A model generated the notes under the pieces. That model had not been told where the DNA came from and made no database searches. It worked only from the letters and a program-made list of their open reading frames with translations. Positions 1 through 11,996 of a DNA stretch of 64,000 bases are shown here, in pieces. Source of the DNA: Symbiodinium natans. Lineage: Eukaryota > Sar > Dinophyceae > Suessiales > Symbiodiniaceae. The first letter of the stretch is position 1. Every line of letters begins with the position of its first letter. The translations under genes were made by a program, and so were the position numbers. Location: NCBI GenBank assembly GCA_905221605.1, contig CAJNDS010002413.1:861423-925422 (forward strand). Direction: 5' to 3'.

Positions 1-663
1 CAGCTTGAAGACTAGGGTTTAGGCTTTCGGGTTGTTGTAGGTGTATGTAGGGCTCCCCTTTCAACGATTGCTGAGTATTTCCGGGGGGGGGGGGGGGGGG
101 CTGCAGCACTACTTCAAAGGTTTAGGCAGGGTTTAAAGGGGTTTAGGAGTTTAGCGTTTTGGGGTTTAGGTTGCTTATGCTATTTCTATTTTGTTGGGGG
201 GTCAGTCCTCCCTGCACCTAAACTCTGGCCTTTAGCACTAGCCGGGTTGAAGGGCTGAAGGCTTGAAGGGTTGAGGGGTTCAAGGGTTGCAGGGTTGAAA
301 GGTTGGTTTAGGGTGCTCGGGTGTTCGGGTTTAGGGCTCCTGAACCCTAAACCCTAAGCCCTAAGCCCTAAACCCTAAACCCTAAACCCCAAGTATAGGG
401 TTTAGGGCTTGAGGCTTAGGGGTGTAGGGGCCGGCTCTGAGGACATGGCGCTCGTCGGAGGGCAGGCGAGCTTGACAGGCATATCGGAACGGGCATTATA
501 GGGTTGAGAGGGGTTTAGAGTTTAGGGAGGCAGAGCCCTGATGGCCGACATTCTCAGTGACATCATGCCTCTTACAAGATTCTTAGGCAGGTGTGCCAAG
601 GGATGTGGGGGTTTTGGGTTTAGGGTTTAGGGCTTAGGGTTTAGGGTTTAGGGGCGAAGGGAT
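1..663. repeat. Telomere-like repeat mosaic, left edge
   Basis: Degenerate TTTAGGG/CCCTAAA-like DNA. Clearest short arrays are CCCTAAA-type at about 343-391 and TTTAGGG-type at about 613-652. A run of about 18 G lies near 84-102. Both orientations occur within 300 bases, so this is interstitial and not a chromosome end. I see no gene here. Confidence 0.75.
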
Positions 664-1383
664 GTGGGGTTTGGGGCATCTAGGGGTTGGGGCGGTCTTG
701 AGGTTTCACCCTTGGGTTTGGGAACCTTCTTTGAAAGTCCTCCAAGAGAATATAAGGGTCATACTAGGAGCATACTAAAAGGGAACCTCTTAGGGGTACA
801 TCCTCAGGGGTCCGAGTATGACTCTTCGACTTTGTTTTTTTTTTGGCGGCCTTTGGGGGACAGGGAACTCTGAATGTGGCCTAAAACCGTGCATCTGAGG
901 GCGGCTCGAATTCGGGGAGCTGGGGTGAGAAGATCGGGGTTCCTTTTTCTTTTGGGGAGGGGGGGGGGGGTTCCATGGATTACCTGGAACTTTCCCCCCG
1001 GCCACAAGTACTCTTTAAGATGAACATCTTCAATCTGGTGCTTGCCCAATTGACTCCCAATCCTTGCTCGCTGGAGGTGATAGCCACACGCTGCTCAAGG
1101 CCCTTCTTCCCGGTGCTTTGCCCTTCCCTGTAGCCCTGGATGCCGAGAGTTTTTATCGGTTTGGGTGCTAGGGCTTCGGCTTGGGGTTTGGGACATACGG
1201 TGAAAAGAGGTGTAGGTCGGGTAGCGGGTTTACGAGGCTCAGAGTTTTAGGGTCCTGGCAATTTAGGGCTCATGAGGCTCTAGGAGGTCAGAATGCCTGC
1301 GTTGCTAGATTTTGGAGAAGCCTGCTGGGGCTTACGGATGGTTTATTCCACGTGGCACACTCTGTCCCAAAGCCCCTAACATC

Positions 1384-1692
1384 CCAACCCCCCTCCCCCA
1401 ACCCCCATTCCCCCCCCCCCAACCCCCCCCCCCCGCCCACCCCACCCCCCCCCAACCCCCCCCCCCACCCCCCCCCCCCCCCACCCCCCCCCACCCCCCC
1501 CCCACCCCCCCCCCCCCCCCCCCACCCCCCCCCCACCCCCCCCCCCCACCCCCCCCCACCCCCCCCCCACCCCCCCCCCCACCCCCCCCCACCCCCCCCC
1601 CACCCCCCCCCCACCCCACCCCCCCCCCCCCCCCCCCCCAAAACCTCTTGAACCCCCAAAACCACCCCTAAGCCCACCCAAATCCCCCCAAA
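1384..1692. repeat. C-rich low-complexity tract (C-runs punctuated by single A)
   Basis: About 300 bases of C6-C12 runs broken by single A, giving proline/histidine/threonine or glycine/tryptophan 'ORFs' in every frame with no coding value. The opposite strand is G-rich with many G-runs, so G-quadruplex formation is expected. Run lengths are likely unreliable. Confidence 0.9.
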
Positions 1693-2118
1693 CCTGCTAA
1701 GCTTAAAGCGCTACAGAGCGCCAGATGTGCTCCGCCTTTGGCCCTGAAAGCACGGAACGCTTGCACACTCTGTTGCAATCCATTGCATCTGGGCGGCCAT
1801 GAGTTGTGTGGCCGCGGGGGTGGACTTTCCAGATGCCAGGCTACGAAGAAGTTGTACCAGAGAGCGGGGCGGCGAGCGAGGAGAGGTACAAGCAGAAGCG
1901 GGCTGCTTAACCCCTAAACCGTCTGGCACGAGGAGGAGGACAGTAATATCCAGAAACATCTGGGAAGGCCACACGGCCGTCCTTGTCGCTCGAGAGTTTT
2001 ACAAGTTTTTTCGAGCCTCTGCACAGCTTGGGTTTTGGGTTTTGGGTTTAGGGTTTTGGGTTTTGGGTTCCAGAACGTTCTTTTGCGATTGGCATCCAAG
2101 CGGGGGGGGTGGGGGGGG

Positions 2119-2218
2119 NNNNNNNNNNNNNNNNNNNNNNNNNNNNNNNNNNNNNNNNNNNNNNNNNNNNNNNNNNNNNNNNNNNNNNNNNNNNNNNNNN
2201 NNNNNNNNNNNNNNNNNN
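2119..2218. other. Assembly gap (100 N)
   Basis: Exactly 100 N, the usual placeholder for a gap of unknown size. It directly follows a G-run, consistent with assembly failure in G-rich DNA. Everything left of it may not be truly contiguous with the rest. Confidence 0.99.
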
Positions 2219-2392
2219 ACCTCCTGAATGAAATTTCCTGCGTGTCTGTGTGTCTGGAACCTGCAGCGCGCCCATGACCTGTGCGCAGGGCCAGAACTGT
2301 GCAGATCTGACGTCAGGCAGGCGGTCCGGGGCGTCGCGGGATCTCAGGCCGAAACGGGGGGTTTGCTCTTGCCTGCGTTTTCCCTCCCCCGC

Positions 2393-2703
2393 TTTTCGGA
2401 TTGGCACCTTTGTTTGTCTGATTGGCGCTTTGTTTGTTTTCCGATTGGGGCCTTCGGACGCACGACCACATGACCAAATGACCAAACTTTCTTCTCCTCC
2501 GATTTCCGTTGCGTTCGCTTTCCCCCTCTTTCGCGGCGCAGGTCCGCGGCCACTTGAGGCCTTTGCGTTTTCTGATTGAGCCCCCCGTGTTCCGATTGAG
2601 GCCTCTGCGTTTTTTGAATTTGCCCGCGGCGTTTTCCGATTGGGGCCTTCCGTTTTCTGATTCGGGCCTTTGCATTTTACACCCGCGCTTGTCTGATTCG
2701 GCC
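2393..2703. repeat. Degenerate tandem repeat, about 24-bp unit
   Basis: Repeated units of the form TTTTCYGATTGRGGCCTTTG occur about 10 times with drift (for example near 2395, 2435, 2570, 2595, 2630, 2655, 2690). Open frames crossing it are by-products of the repeat. No gene is recognised. Confidence 0.7.
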
Positions 2704-2717
2704 TCACCCAGAAAAAC

Positions 2718-3960
2718 CACGTGAGCATTGTGTTTGCAAATGGGGGGGCTGCCCCCCCCCCCCCCAAACCCCCCCGCTATTTTAAGCCGTGAACGATTGA
2801 AGCCCGTCGGCCACCTTTTTCAAAGCATAGTTGCGAGCATTGTGTGCAAAAGGGGGGGGGGGGCTGCGCCCCCCCCCCCACCTTTTTTAGCCGCGCAAGC
2901 TTGCTTCAAGTTTCAAAGCATATGAACGATTCAAACCCGTCATGCCACTTGTTTCGAAGCATATGAACGATTGAAACCCATGATACAGCATTATTTCCAA
3001 ATGGGGGCGGGGATGGGGGGGGGGGGCTGGGCCTCCCCCCAACCCTCCCGCTTTTTTTTGCCGTGCAAGTTTGTTTCAAAGCATATGAATGATTGAAACC
3101 CATCATGCGAGCGTTGTGTTTGCAAATGGGGGGGGCTGCGCCCCCGTCAACCCCCCCGTGTCTTCAAGCCTTGAACGTTTTATCAAAGCATATGAACGAT
3201 TAAAACCTTCACCCATCAGGCCACTTTTTTCAAAGCATATGAACGATTAAAACCCCTGATGCGAGCATTGTGTTTGGAAATGAGAGGGGCTGCGCCCCCC
3301 CCCAAAACGACCCCCCCAACCCCCCCCGCTTTTGCCAGTGCAAGCCTTTTTCAAAAGCATATTGAAACCCATCTGCGATCAATAGTGCTTGCAAATGGGG
3401 GGGGGGGGGGGGGGGGGGGTGGGGGGGGGGGGGTGCACCCCCCCCACCCCCCCCCAGCTTCTTTAAGCTGCGCAGCTTTTGTCACAGCATAGAAACGATT
3501 GAAAGCCATCAGCGAGCATTGGGTGTTTGCCAAATGGGGGGGGGGGGGGGGGGGGCTGTGCCCCCAAACCCCCCCTTGCTTCTTTAAGCCGTGCAAGCTT
3601 TTTTCAAAGCACATGAACGATAAAAACCCATCAGGCCACTTTTGCCAAAGCCTAGGAACGATTGAAACCCATGATGCGAGCATTGTGTTTGCCTTTTTTG
3701 TAATGCAAGCTTGTTTCAAAGCACATGAACGATTGAAGCCCATGATGCGAGCATTGTGTTTGCAAATGGGGGGGGGGCTGCGCCCCGCCTTCGCCTCAAC
3801 CCCCTCGTTTTATAAGCCGTGCAAGCTAGCTTCATTCAAAGCATATGCGTCTTTTTGAAACCCATCATGCGAGCACTGTGTTTGCAAATGGGGGGGGGGG
3901 GGGCTGCCCCCCCCCCACCCCCCGCCGCTTTGTGAAGCCGTGCAAGGTTGCGAGCAACAT
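2718..3960. repeat. Tandem repeat array with G-run/CTGCG/C-run hairpins
   Basis: About ten diverged units of 70-170 bp. Each has a block like GAGCATTGTGTTTGCAAATG (near 2723, 2838, 2990, 3108, 3264, 3378, 3513, 3679, 3749, 3873), then a G-run, the short loop CTGCG, a matching C-run, then a block reading ttTAAGCCGTGCAAGCTTgTTTCAAAGCATATGAACGATTG split between units. The G-run/C-run pair forms a strong hairpin. The 3679 unit lacks the hairpin. No coding function is seen. Confidence 0.8.
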
Positions 3961-4284
3961 TTATAAGAATTCCTACGAAAGGCAATACGCAGCCTATGAA
4001 GATATGGAGGGAATGGAGGTTTTCGTAGGAAAAACAAAGAAAATGGACCAGCTCCTATGAAAATATAGAGGGAATGGAGGTTTTTAAGGAAAAACCAAGA
4101 AAATCGACCAAATCCTATGAAAGTTAAAAGGGAGTGTAGCCTTTTCCTAGGAAGACCAGAGGACCAGCAGACCAGGGCACCAGGAGACCAGGTGCAGAGG
4201 CTATATGTACGCGCAAGGCCTCCCAACTTCGAGGCCTTATACATATTAAATCATAGCAATATGCCTACATCTATATGCGTTTGC

Positions 4285-4570
4285 GCAGACGCACAAACAG
4301 ACAAACACACAAACACACACAGATATTGTATATATATATATACATACACACACACACATATATATATATATACATATATGTACATACATATGTATATATA
4401 TATATATACACATATATAGGTATATGTGTATATACACATAGGTGGAATATATATATATATATATATATACATAGATGGGTAGATAGGCAGGTATGAAAGT
4501 AGGTATGTATGCATGTGTATATGTACGTATGTATGAATGAGTATACTGTATACTGTATACATGTATACTT
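4285..4570. repeat. TA/CA/TG microsatellite
   Basis: Alternating (AC)n, (TA)n and TATG-type tracts over almost 300 bases. Low complexity; the overlapping Tyr/Ile/His-rich frames are not coding. Confidence 0.9.
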
Positions 4571-5093
4571 AATGCATGTGCGCAGCTTGCAGCGTGCGGG
4601 GCATAGGTCGAGGACGTTCGTGAAGGCGACTTCAACCTGGTCTACAGCCGCATGGTGCTGAGAGGCAGTGGAATTGTGGAGGGCTCCAGATTCCTTATGC
4701 TCTTTTTGGGCGCTGAAAACAAGGCGTCTACAAGCGTCCTTGTTATCTAGGCTTTAGGCATCTAATGTTTGGGACCTGGGATTCCGGGTCAGGGATCGAG
4801 TGCATTCGTGGACATTCCGGGATCTCAAACCCAAACCCTGAACCCTTGTCCGGGGAGTAATGCTGGAAAGTTGCAAGCTCTCAAAGCTATTGCGAAATGA
4901 AGAACTTCCGCTCTTCCCACCAATCGCAACCTCTGCACGCACAACGGAGATCTCTGTGCAAGCGTCCAAGCGTCACGTATTAAGTTGGTGCTCGGACCTT
5001 CTTTCCCTTCTTGTGTGCGCATAGAGATCACCCGCTTCCCACTTGACCCCAGGCAGCTTGCAGAATTGCCACACTGCCACACCCATGACCTGG

Positions 5094-5270
5094 TCGCTGT
5101 GAGCATCCATGCCTGAACAGTGTTTACGTCCATGCATACCACAGTCGCCGTGAGCATCCGTGCCTCAACAGTGTTTTCGCTGTGAGCATCCATTTACGTC
5201 CATTCATACCACAGTCGCTGTGAGCATCCATGCCTGAACAGTGTTTACGTCCATGCATACCATGCCAAAT
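5094..5270. repeat. Three-unit tandem repeat, about 60 bp
   Basis: Three imperfect copies of a unit that includes GTGAGCATCCATGCC, CAACAGTG and TTTACGTCCATGCATACC, starting near 5098, 5150 and 5217; the middle copy is rearranged. The remainder of 4570-5586 shows no gene I can support and is presumably the upstream region of the next gene. Confidence 0.7.
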
Positions 5271-5586
5271 GTAGATGTAGCACATGGCCCAGGGGGCTGG
5301 CGAGAGCAAATCAGTGCCCAAAAAAAGAAAGATTTTGATAAACTCAATATTGGCTTCAGTGTGAGAGATCAGCGTTGAGAGAACTGAGCTGTAGGAAGAG
5401 AGATCAGTGTTGAGAGAAGGGGGGGCTGTCAGTCCATCGACTCTGAAGTGTTGCACGCAACACCGGCTCCAAGATCAGGATGTGCATTGACCGTTTTGGG
5501 ATTTGGGAGTTTGGGAGACAGGGATCTTTGGAATAGCCTCTGCATAGGGCCCCTTGCGCTTTCATATTTTTTGGAACAATGAAGAC

Positions 5587-8500
5587 ATGAGAGCTTGCTT
5601 GCGTACACTCATGGCCCTTACAGCGTGGCTTCTTGCGGGACCGTGTGAGATTCGAGTCAAAGGTGATTCGGGCAGGTCACGTAAGAATGTTGCTGTAAAG
5701 GCACAGTGCCTGACCCCATGGCTGGACACAGATGAGTTGCGCCAAGCAGATGCTCTTGCTCAGCATGTTCTCGGGGTGATTGAGTACCAAGCAGATTTTG
5801 CTTATGACACCTCTTGCGTGCTCACAAGTGTTCAGAATGTGCAGAGGCTGCACTGGAAGCTTATGGGTGCTTCAGACAAAGACCTTTGGTTTTTCAAGGT
5901 TACGCAGCTTGCAATGTTTGCGCAGCCACTACATGTCCCACGCTTCCTTCCTCATAGCAAGGCGAAAGTTTATGACGTAGTCTCAGAAGATTTCCGCGCA
6001 GAGCTTGCCCTCCACTTGGATGAGCGGCCGGAGTGGCTGCAGGAGGACCCTGAGATTGCGTTTATTGTTCCAGCCCGGTTTGCTTATTTGATTTGCCAGC
6101 ATCGTTTTCGTTCATTTTGTTTGCCATCGCCTTTTGTTCAGGGACAATGGCGAGTGTCTGAGTGGAAGTTGAACACGATGGGCCATCGTCTAGCTGCTGC
6201 TTTCCAAGGTCGTCATGCCCCTCTTGTTGCCGCGCAGGAGTCGCGACTTTTCTCTTTAACAAACTGCCAGGATCTTGCAGATGACATTCGTGGAAACATG
6301 CTGCGTTTGCCGGAGCAGCAGGCCCATGAAATGAAGTCATGGGTCGCGCAGCTGCAAAACACGAGTGACGACATGGCATTGCCTCGAGCAGCTGATGAGA
6401 AGTTCCGGCGTTTGATCGATTTTGTATTTTTCTGCGAGTTGTTGAAAGATGTTTCTGCAGCAAAGGAGGCAATGCGCAGGGCGTTGGAGCTCACCTTTCC
6501 AAAGAGCTTGCTGGCAGTTGCGAAGGCTTCCTTGGATTCAGATGTGTCACTTATGCTTTGGCAACGTGCTTTTGCGTGGAGTACACAATTTGTCCAGAAA
6601 GTCAAAACAAGCCGCTACATGATGTGGGACTCTTCACCTCAATATTCCCGAGATTATGAGATGATCCGTGTCGTATCTATTTCGCACAGGGATATTCGTC
6701 AACTTTTCGCATCAGTCAAAGAGATGTCAAACATGTGGAAACAGGACGGTGGTCTTGACATGCAGCTTTTGCAAAACGAAACTGCGAGCCAACATGCAGA
6801 AGAGCAAGATATGTTCCGTTTTGCTGAGGAGGTCCTTTGCCCACACATTTGTCCAGCTGTGTTGCTGGGGTTCGGGGCCACATCTTTGGCGCACAAATAC
6901 CATACACTGGCACACGCTTTCCGCTTGGAGCAATTTAATGCTGAGAGTCTCCAAGCTTACTGCAAAGAGTTTGTCAGCGTGACCTCAGACTTTGGAGTTG
7001 AGCATATGTTGAGTCGCGTAGGTCCGGTTCTCATCAGCACAGAATGCCAGTGGTTCGAGGATGCGGACCCCCAGAGTTTGAAGCAGGTGCTGAAGAATGC
7101 TCCAACTGCCTGCTCAGACGTGCAAGACTGCGTGCTCGAAGATGTTGCTCGCGATGACGTGCTGGATCTCGCAGAGGATGCCTTCAGTTCTTTGGATGAT
7201 GGGTTGCTTGACATGGAGGGCCCAATAGTGGAGCCATTGTTGTTGGACATGAGCGATGACGATGTCGGAGATGCAAGCTTAGATGAAGCAGCTGTAGACC
7301 CCGTTCCTCTAGAGGTGGAACAGGGAGATGTTGCGGGAGCAGATCCGGCTATTTTTGAAGACGTCCCTGCTGGGCCAACCATGGAATTTTCGGACATGTT
7401 CAGTTTCCCGGGAGTTCATCATGTTCTCGATAATGCAGTCAATGGCTTTGAAGGTGCCATGGAGAATTACAAAGAGTACATAGATATGGCTTCCAAGCTA
7501 TGCAAGTTCCTTCACAAGACAGAGACGCGTGACATCCTGTTGGCTCGGTGCTTTGGTGATGCTGTAGGACAGCAGTTCCATGACTCGTTCAAGAAGTTTC
7601 AGGGAAACATTTTTCCGGGCCGTTGGGGCACGGTAGCTTTCTCGGTGCCCCAGCTGCTGGCACTGGAGCGGGCGCTGCGATGGGGATGGAACAAGGTGCG
7701 ATATCTGCAGGATGCAAACGCCAGAACTGCCAGTACAACGTGTCTTGTTGAGCACGCAGACTCGGCTATCGAATCTTCCGTTTTCTGGGCATGGCTTTGC
7801 ATGTTGGACCATCTGGTGTTCATTGTTCGTAAGGCCACTGCGTGGCTGGAATCTTGTCCATGTCATTGGGAGTTGCTACAGCGTGACACTGAAGCGAACC
7901 CTATTCCTCCTCGAATAAAAAGACGATTTCGCAGGTGCCCGATGCGTGGGATGCGGGCTCCGGAGCTGTGCAATGGCGAGCTTTTATTGGTCATGGGCTT
8001 GGTTTGTGAGCAGACAGGCCTTCAGCTCTTGAACAAGCTTCCCAGGGATATATCGGCCGAGGAGCGGGCGCAGCTGCTTGATGAGTTCAACGCAGGCAGG
8101 TCTCATTTGTGTTTTTACCTGGCCATGAAGTTGAGCGCGTTGGAGGAGTGGCCATGGAAGGTTTGCGTGTTGGCCCACACGGATGAGGATGTGGCGCGGC
8201 AAGTGTTGGGTGAAGCCCTGGCTAGTGACTGTGGACATGCAAGACTGCAAACACTCAAAGGAGAACTTCGCCCTTTGTGTGCTCGCTGGGCCGCAGGAGA
8301 AAGTCTCCACAGCCCCGGAATGGCTGCTCTGTGTACATTCGTGGCTGAGCTGTGCTTCGTCCCGGTGAACGAAAGGCCTGCAGAGGCTTTGCATCGGCAG
8401 ACGAAGTTACACGGTCGGAATCGTCCGCGGCATACCGTGGGATTTATGTCTTTGAAACAGAGGATGCCAGAACTCAAGCAGCTTCTAACTAGCAGACCCG

Positions 8501-11073
8501 CTGTTTTGCATGATTTGGCTTCTCTGTGTCACATGGTCCGCAACAATGATCGCTGTGTTTCTACTCTTGGCTTGCATTTGCACCCGTCTGTGCAGCAAGT
8601 TCGTGGCAGACGCAACGCATTCCGAGACCCCTTGTTGGCTCAGATTGTGTATCATGCTGATCCAGGCACTCTGTATGCTCTTCCTGTACCCGAGCTTCCC
8701 ATGGACCCTGGGGAAGGTGGTGATGCCAGGGGCGGCGGTGAAGATGGTGACGATGGTCCTGGCAACCCTCCAGAGCGTGAGGAGGAATGCCCTGCTGATG
8801 ATTCCAGAGGAGATGAGGACTCACGTGACGGGAATGGTTCGTCTAGTTCCGAGTCTTTATCGGGCCAACCTCCCGGCAACCCTGAAGCGGACCTGTCAAA
8901 TGCCCGCACAGCAAGCCTGGAGACGTTGGTGAAAACACATGCCTCACAATCCGCCAAACTGCTACAGAAGCTCATGCTGGATCGTTTGGCTGCCATCTTG
9001 GCAGAATGCAAGGGTGGCTTTCTTTCCCTTCCTTACACTGCAAAGGCCACGCGCTCTTTAGCCAGCGTGCTGAAACTGCAAAACCAGCAAAAGTATGAGT
9101 TGGGTGATGATCTCAATTTGGAGTCCAAGCTGGACATCCGGGCTGGGAGCAACCTTGCAAGTGATGCTACCCTGGCACATCGCAAACAATTTACAGCAGC
9201 AGCACGATACTTGATGTTTTTCAAGGTCGTGCGTGTGAACCCGAGAAAGTTGAAACGGGCCAAAGTTGAACATGAGGCCGGCTTCTCCAGCTCGGATGTG
9301 GTTGTTGCCCCGCATAAGCTTCACAACATCAATGCTGTGGCCAAGAAAGTTTCTGTGGAAGCCATGGCTTTGCAAAGCGGTGGGTCCATGGCCGGCTGCA
9401 GTGTTGTTGTAGATTTTGCTTGCTTGGAAGCAGAGCGTTTAACGCAAGTGAGAACTTGGAGCAAGTCGGATCGATTGGATTATCTCATCAAGCGGGATGT
9501 GTTGCCAGAGGCGGAGAAGTGGTCGAAGAACCGCAAGGAAGCACTTTCAATCCTTTTGGCTGAGCTGGTTGAGAATCAGGATGGTGCGCGTGAGAGTTTT
9601 TGGCGACTGGCTCGGGAACGGAAAGACATCCTCGCTGTTTTCCAGGGGCTTGGGTGGGTGGTCCAGACTGAAGTCGCTGGAGTTGCATATGGCACACCTT
9701 GTCTGCAGGTCTGTGCTTTGGTACTTATGAAGCCAATTCAGACTGTACCTATAACCAAATTATAACCATACTAGGGCACTTAAGGGGCTTATAAGAGGGT
9801 TGTAAGCGGAGTGAGAATTGGCAAATAGGTACCCTGAACCTCCAAGTAGGGTAGGTCTGTAGCTAGTGACTTAGCGCTGCTAGCTTTGCACGTTGCCGTC
9901 CTGATCAGGGCAAGTCTTGGACATTGACCCCTCTTGGAAAGGAGTGCGTGGATGTGTGCGTTACTTTGACAGCTCCAGAGCCTGCCTTGGAATTGCGAAC
10001 AGATTGTCCGCCAGAGGAGCTGTCGACGTGGGAGTTGGTTGTATCTCTGGACCGGGCAGGTTTCGGTCATGTGGTGAAAGAGAAAAGCAGCAGGGACCCT
10101 GACTTCGATCCAGAGGTTTCAGCAAGCAAGGTGTGGTACACAAAGCCGCAAGCTGTGCAAGTATGTCGAGAATACCTGCTATGTTTGCTTCGTGCCTCTT
10201 TCAAAGTGAAGCATTGGCAAGTTGCTGGGTTCTACGCTGCGCTGTTGGCCGGAAAGGAATATGTTCCCAAAAGGAAGGCCATCAAACTTGGTGAGTATGA
10301 TGAGAACGACTCAGATGCTGGAGCTTTGCCGCCGCGGACGAGGAAGCGTGTTCTAACAGGCCGGAAGCGAGCCCCGGCATCGAAGGTCCCAGAGCCAGCA
10401 GATGCCTCGAATGAGTCAGACATGGGCCGTGAAAGAAGCCAAGAGCCAAGCAGCAGCTCTCGACCCCCCGCTCAGCCAGAACCGCCTTTGGCAGGTCCGG
10501 TGGCAATGACTGAGGCTGCCCAGGCATCTCTACGCGATGAAGCTGCCAGCGATCCTACATCGAGCTCAAGCAGTAACAGTAGTAGCGACTCTGATTCTGA
10601 TTCCAGCTCAAGCGAGTCCAGCTCTTCCTCTTCTGATTCCTCTTCAAGTGCGCCGCAGAATGCCGCTCCGGCTCCTACTGAGCCTGCCGGGTCGCGGACA
10701 GTCGCGGATTGTCAACCCGAACAATGGTTTTGCTTTTGGCTTCAACCATGTGACGCAAGTGTTCAAAGACTTCGAGCCCATAGGCTGGGAGATGTCGTGC
10801 CATCACCCTCTGCACAAAGAAGGGGGGGCCAAATGTAGAAAGAATCTGAAGTCTGTCACCAAGCATCGTGATGAATCGATGACCCTCAGGATGCTGAAAG
10901 CTTGGGGTGCTTGGGGCGCTAGAGTTTCAACTCGCAAAGGTCATGAGAAGGTTTGGCAGTGTGTTCTGCAAGCTGCGCAGGACGGAACTTTGCCGGAATC
11001 CTTTGCTGATGTTACAGAGTACACGACCGACTCTGGCACAGAAGTGCAAGTTCCGAAGCGTGCTCGTGTGTGA
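5587..11073 (+). CDS. Large transposase-like protein (putative RNase H-fold, DDE-type), one intron, one frame break
   Basis: Exon 1 runs from the first in-frame ATG (5587) to 9708 (1374 codons). It then reads into a palindromic element and stops at 9765. Splicing at CAG/GTCTGT (9709) to GATCAG/GGC (9909) is phase 0 and removes that element. Exon 2 continues to 11073 after a frame change near 10690-10715. Possible acidic residues of an RNase H fold are D348 (MMWDSSPQ), D468 (TSDFGVE) and perhaps E694 (ALERAL in a RWG-containing block). Acidic linkers lie around residues 500-600 and 1040-1100. Exon 2 has a Ser/Asp-rich linker, then a Cys/His cluster (CHHPLHKEGGAKC) and a basic C-terminus. I recognise the layout from abundant unnamed dinoflagellate proteins, but the transposase call is inference. 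A methyltransferase-like gene follows on the same strand. Confidence 0.6.
9709..9908 (+). other. Predicted 200-nt GT-AG intron filled by a palindromic element
   Basis: Donor GTCTGT follows CTG CAG, and acceptor TGATCAG precedes GGC AAG TCT. Both boundaries are phase 0 and join two long open frames that otherwise do not connect. The intron contains the palindromic repeat at 9718-9849. No other explanation restores the reading frame as simply. Not verified by transcript data. Confidence 0.55.
9718..9849 (+). mobile_element. MITE-like palindromic element, copy 1 (family A)
   Basis: Left part GGTACTTATGAAG..., inner block ACTGTACCTATAACC, right end GGTACC.TGAACCTCCAAGTAG. It matches other family A copies at 13707-13825, 24629-24742, 27161-27294 and 39511-39692, whose terminal inverted repeats read CTACTTGGAGGTTCATGGTACTT. 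AGGTCTGT occurs on both sides (9707-9714 and 9853-9860), which may be a target-site duplication. The left tip is degenerate. Confidence 0.6.
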
Positions 11074-11383
11074 CGCGGGCCGTCAAAAATGTTGCCTGTC
11101 GAGCGCGAGTCATGTGATCTGACATGTTTGCCATGTCTACACTCAGGACAAAACAAGCAGATGGCCTCTTGTGTCCTGCAGAATGTTTTTGAGAGTGTTT
11201 TTTCCTTTTGCGCCTGTTGCTAGACAGTGTGCTGGTGCTTCAGCAGTATTTGTTGTTGGAGCAGCCTTGTGAGCCTGGAAATTAAAATCACCACTGTCGC
11301 GCCTTTTCAAAGATGATTTCTCCTGTTTGGAGGCATCTGCTGCCTGCTCCACGCCATGATGGCAGCTTGGTGGTTCCCACGGA

Positions 11384-11527
11384 GTCCCCGAATTTTCCCC
11401 GAATTTTCCCCGAATTTTCCCCGAATATTTCCGGCAGTTTTCAAGGCAAACTCCTCAATTTCCGTGGCTCCCCGAATTCTCCCCGAATTCTCCCCGAATT
11501 CTCCCCGAATTCTCCCCGAAATCCCCG
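11384..11527. repeat. 11-bp tandem repeats CCCCGAATTTT and CCCCGAATTCT
   Basis: About four CCCCGAATTTT units (11384-11430) and five CCCCGAATTCT units (11468-11527), separated by about 35 bases. They lie between the transposase-like gene and the methyltransferase-like gene. The rest of 11074-11996 holds no gene I can support; it is T-rich and probably 3' and 5' untranslated or intergenic DNA. Confidence 0.75.
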
Positions 11528-11996
11528 GAAAGAGTGTTGATCCTAGGGCTTCGCGTGTCTCTTTTGAGTTTTTTTGGTGTTTTGGTCAGTTTTGGTTGTC
11601 TGAACCCACAGATTTTGTTCGATTGTGGATTCATTTTCAAAAGTTCTGTTGGAGCAGATGCCAGTTGGTTGTTTGCTGGCGTCTCTCATGCCGCTGCTGC
11701 AGAAATTAGCTGTGGCGGAGATGTTTCAGCATGTTTGGACTCAGGTCATGTGTTTAAGGTTCATTCAGCTCAGCACAGCCCGGAAGTGATTGCCGCCTGT
11801 CGATTCCAAAGGCTGCACATGGTTTTTGTAGTGTTTCGCAAGTTCTTGTGATTGCTGGTCTACGTGATATTGAAGTCGAATAAAGTTGTGTTTCTACCTG
11901 TCTGGTAACATGTTGCACTGCAGACTCTAGTAGCAAGACATGAACACATAGCTGAGTGGGGAGACAAGAAGAAGCAATCCTTGTATTGCTTGCTTC

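Noticed and set aside
1-663. True telomere at the left edge of the window
   Set aside because: Both repeat orientations occur, arrays are short and degenerate, and similar arrays fill the interior.
1181-1681. Long proline-rich and glycine-rich open frames on both strands
   Set aside because: They arise from C-runs punctuated by A; all frames are open together and the sequence is low complexity.
5557-5581. Third possible spliced-leader relict before the transposase-like gene
   Set aside because: Only about 10 of 22 positions match, mostly within a T-run.
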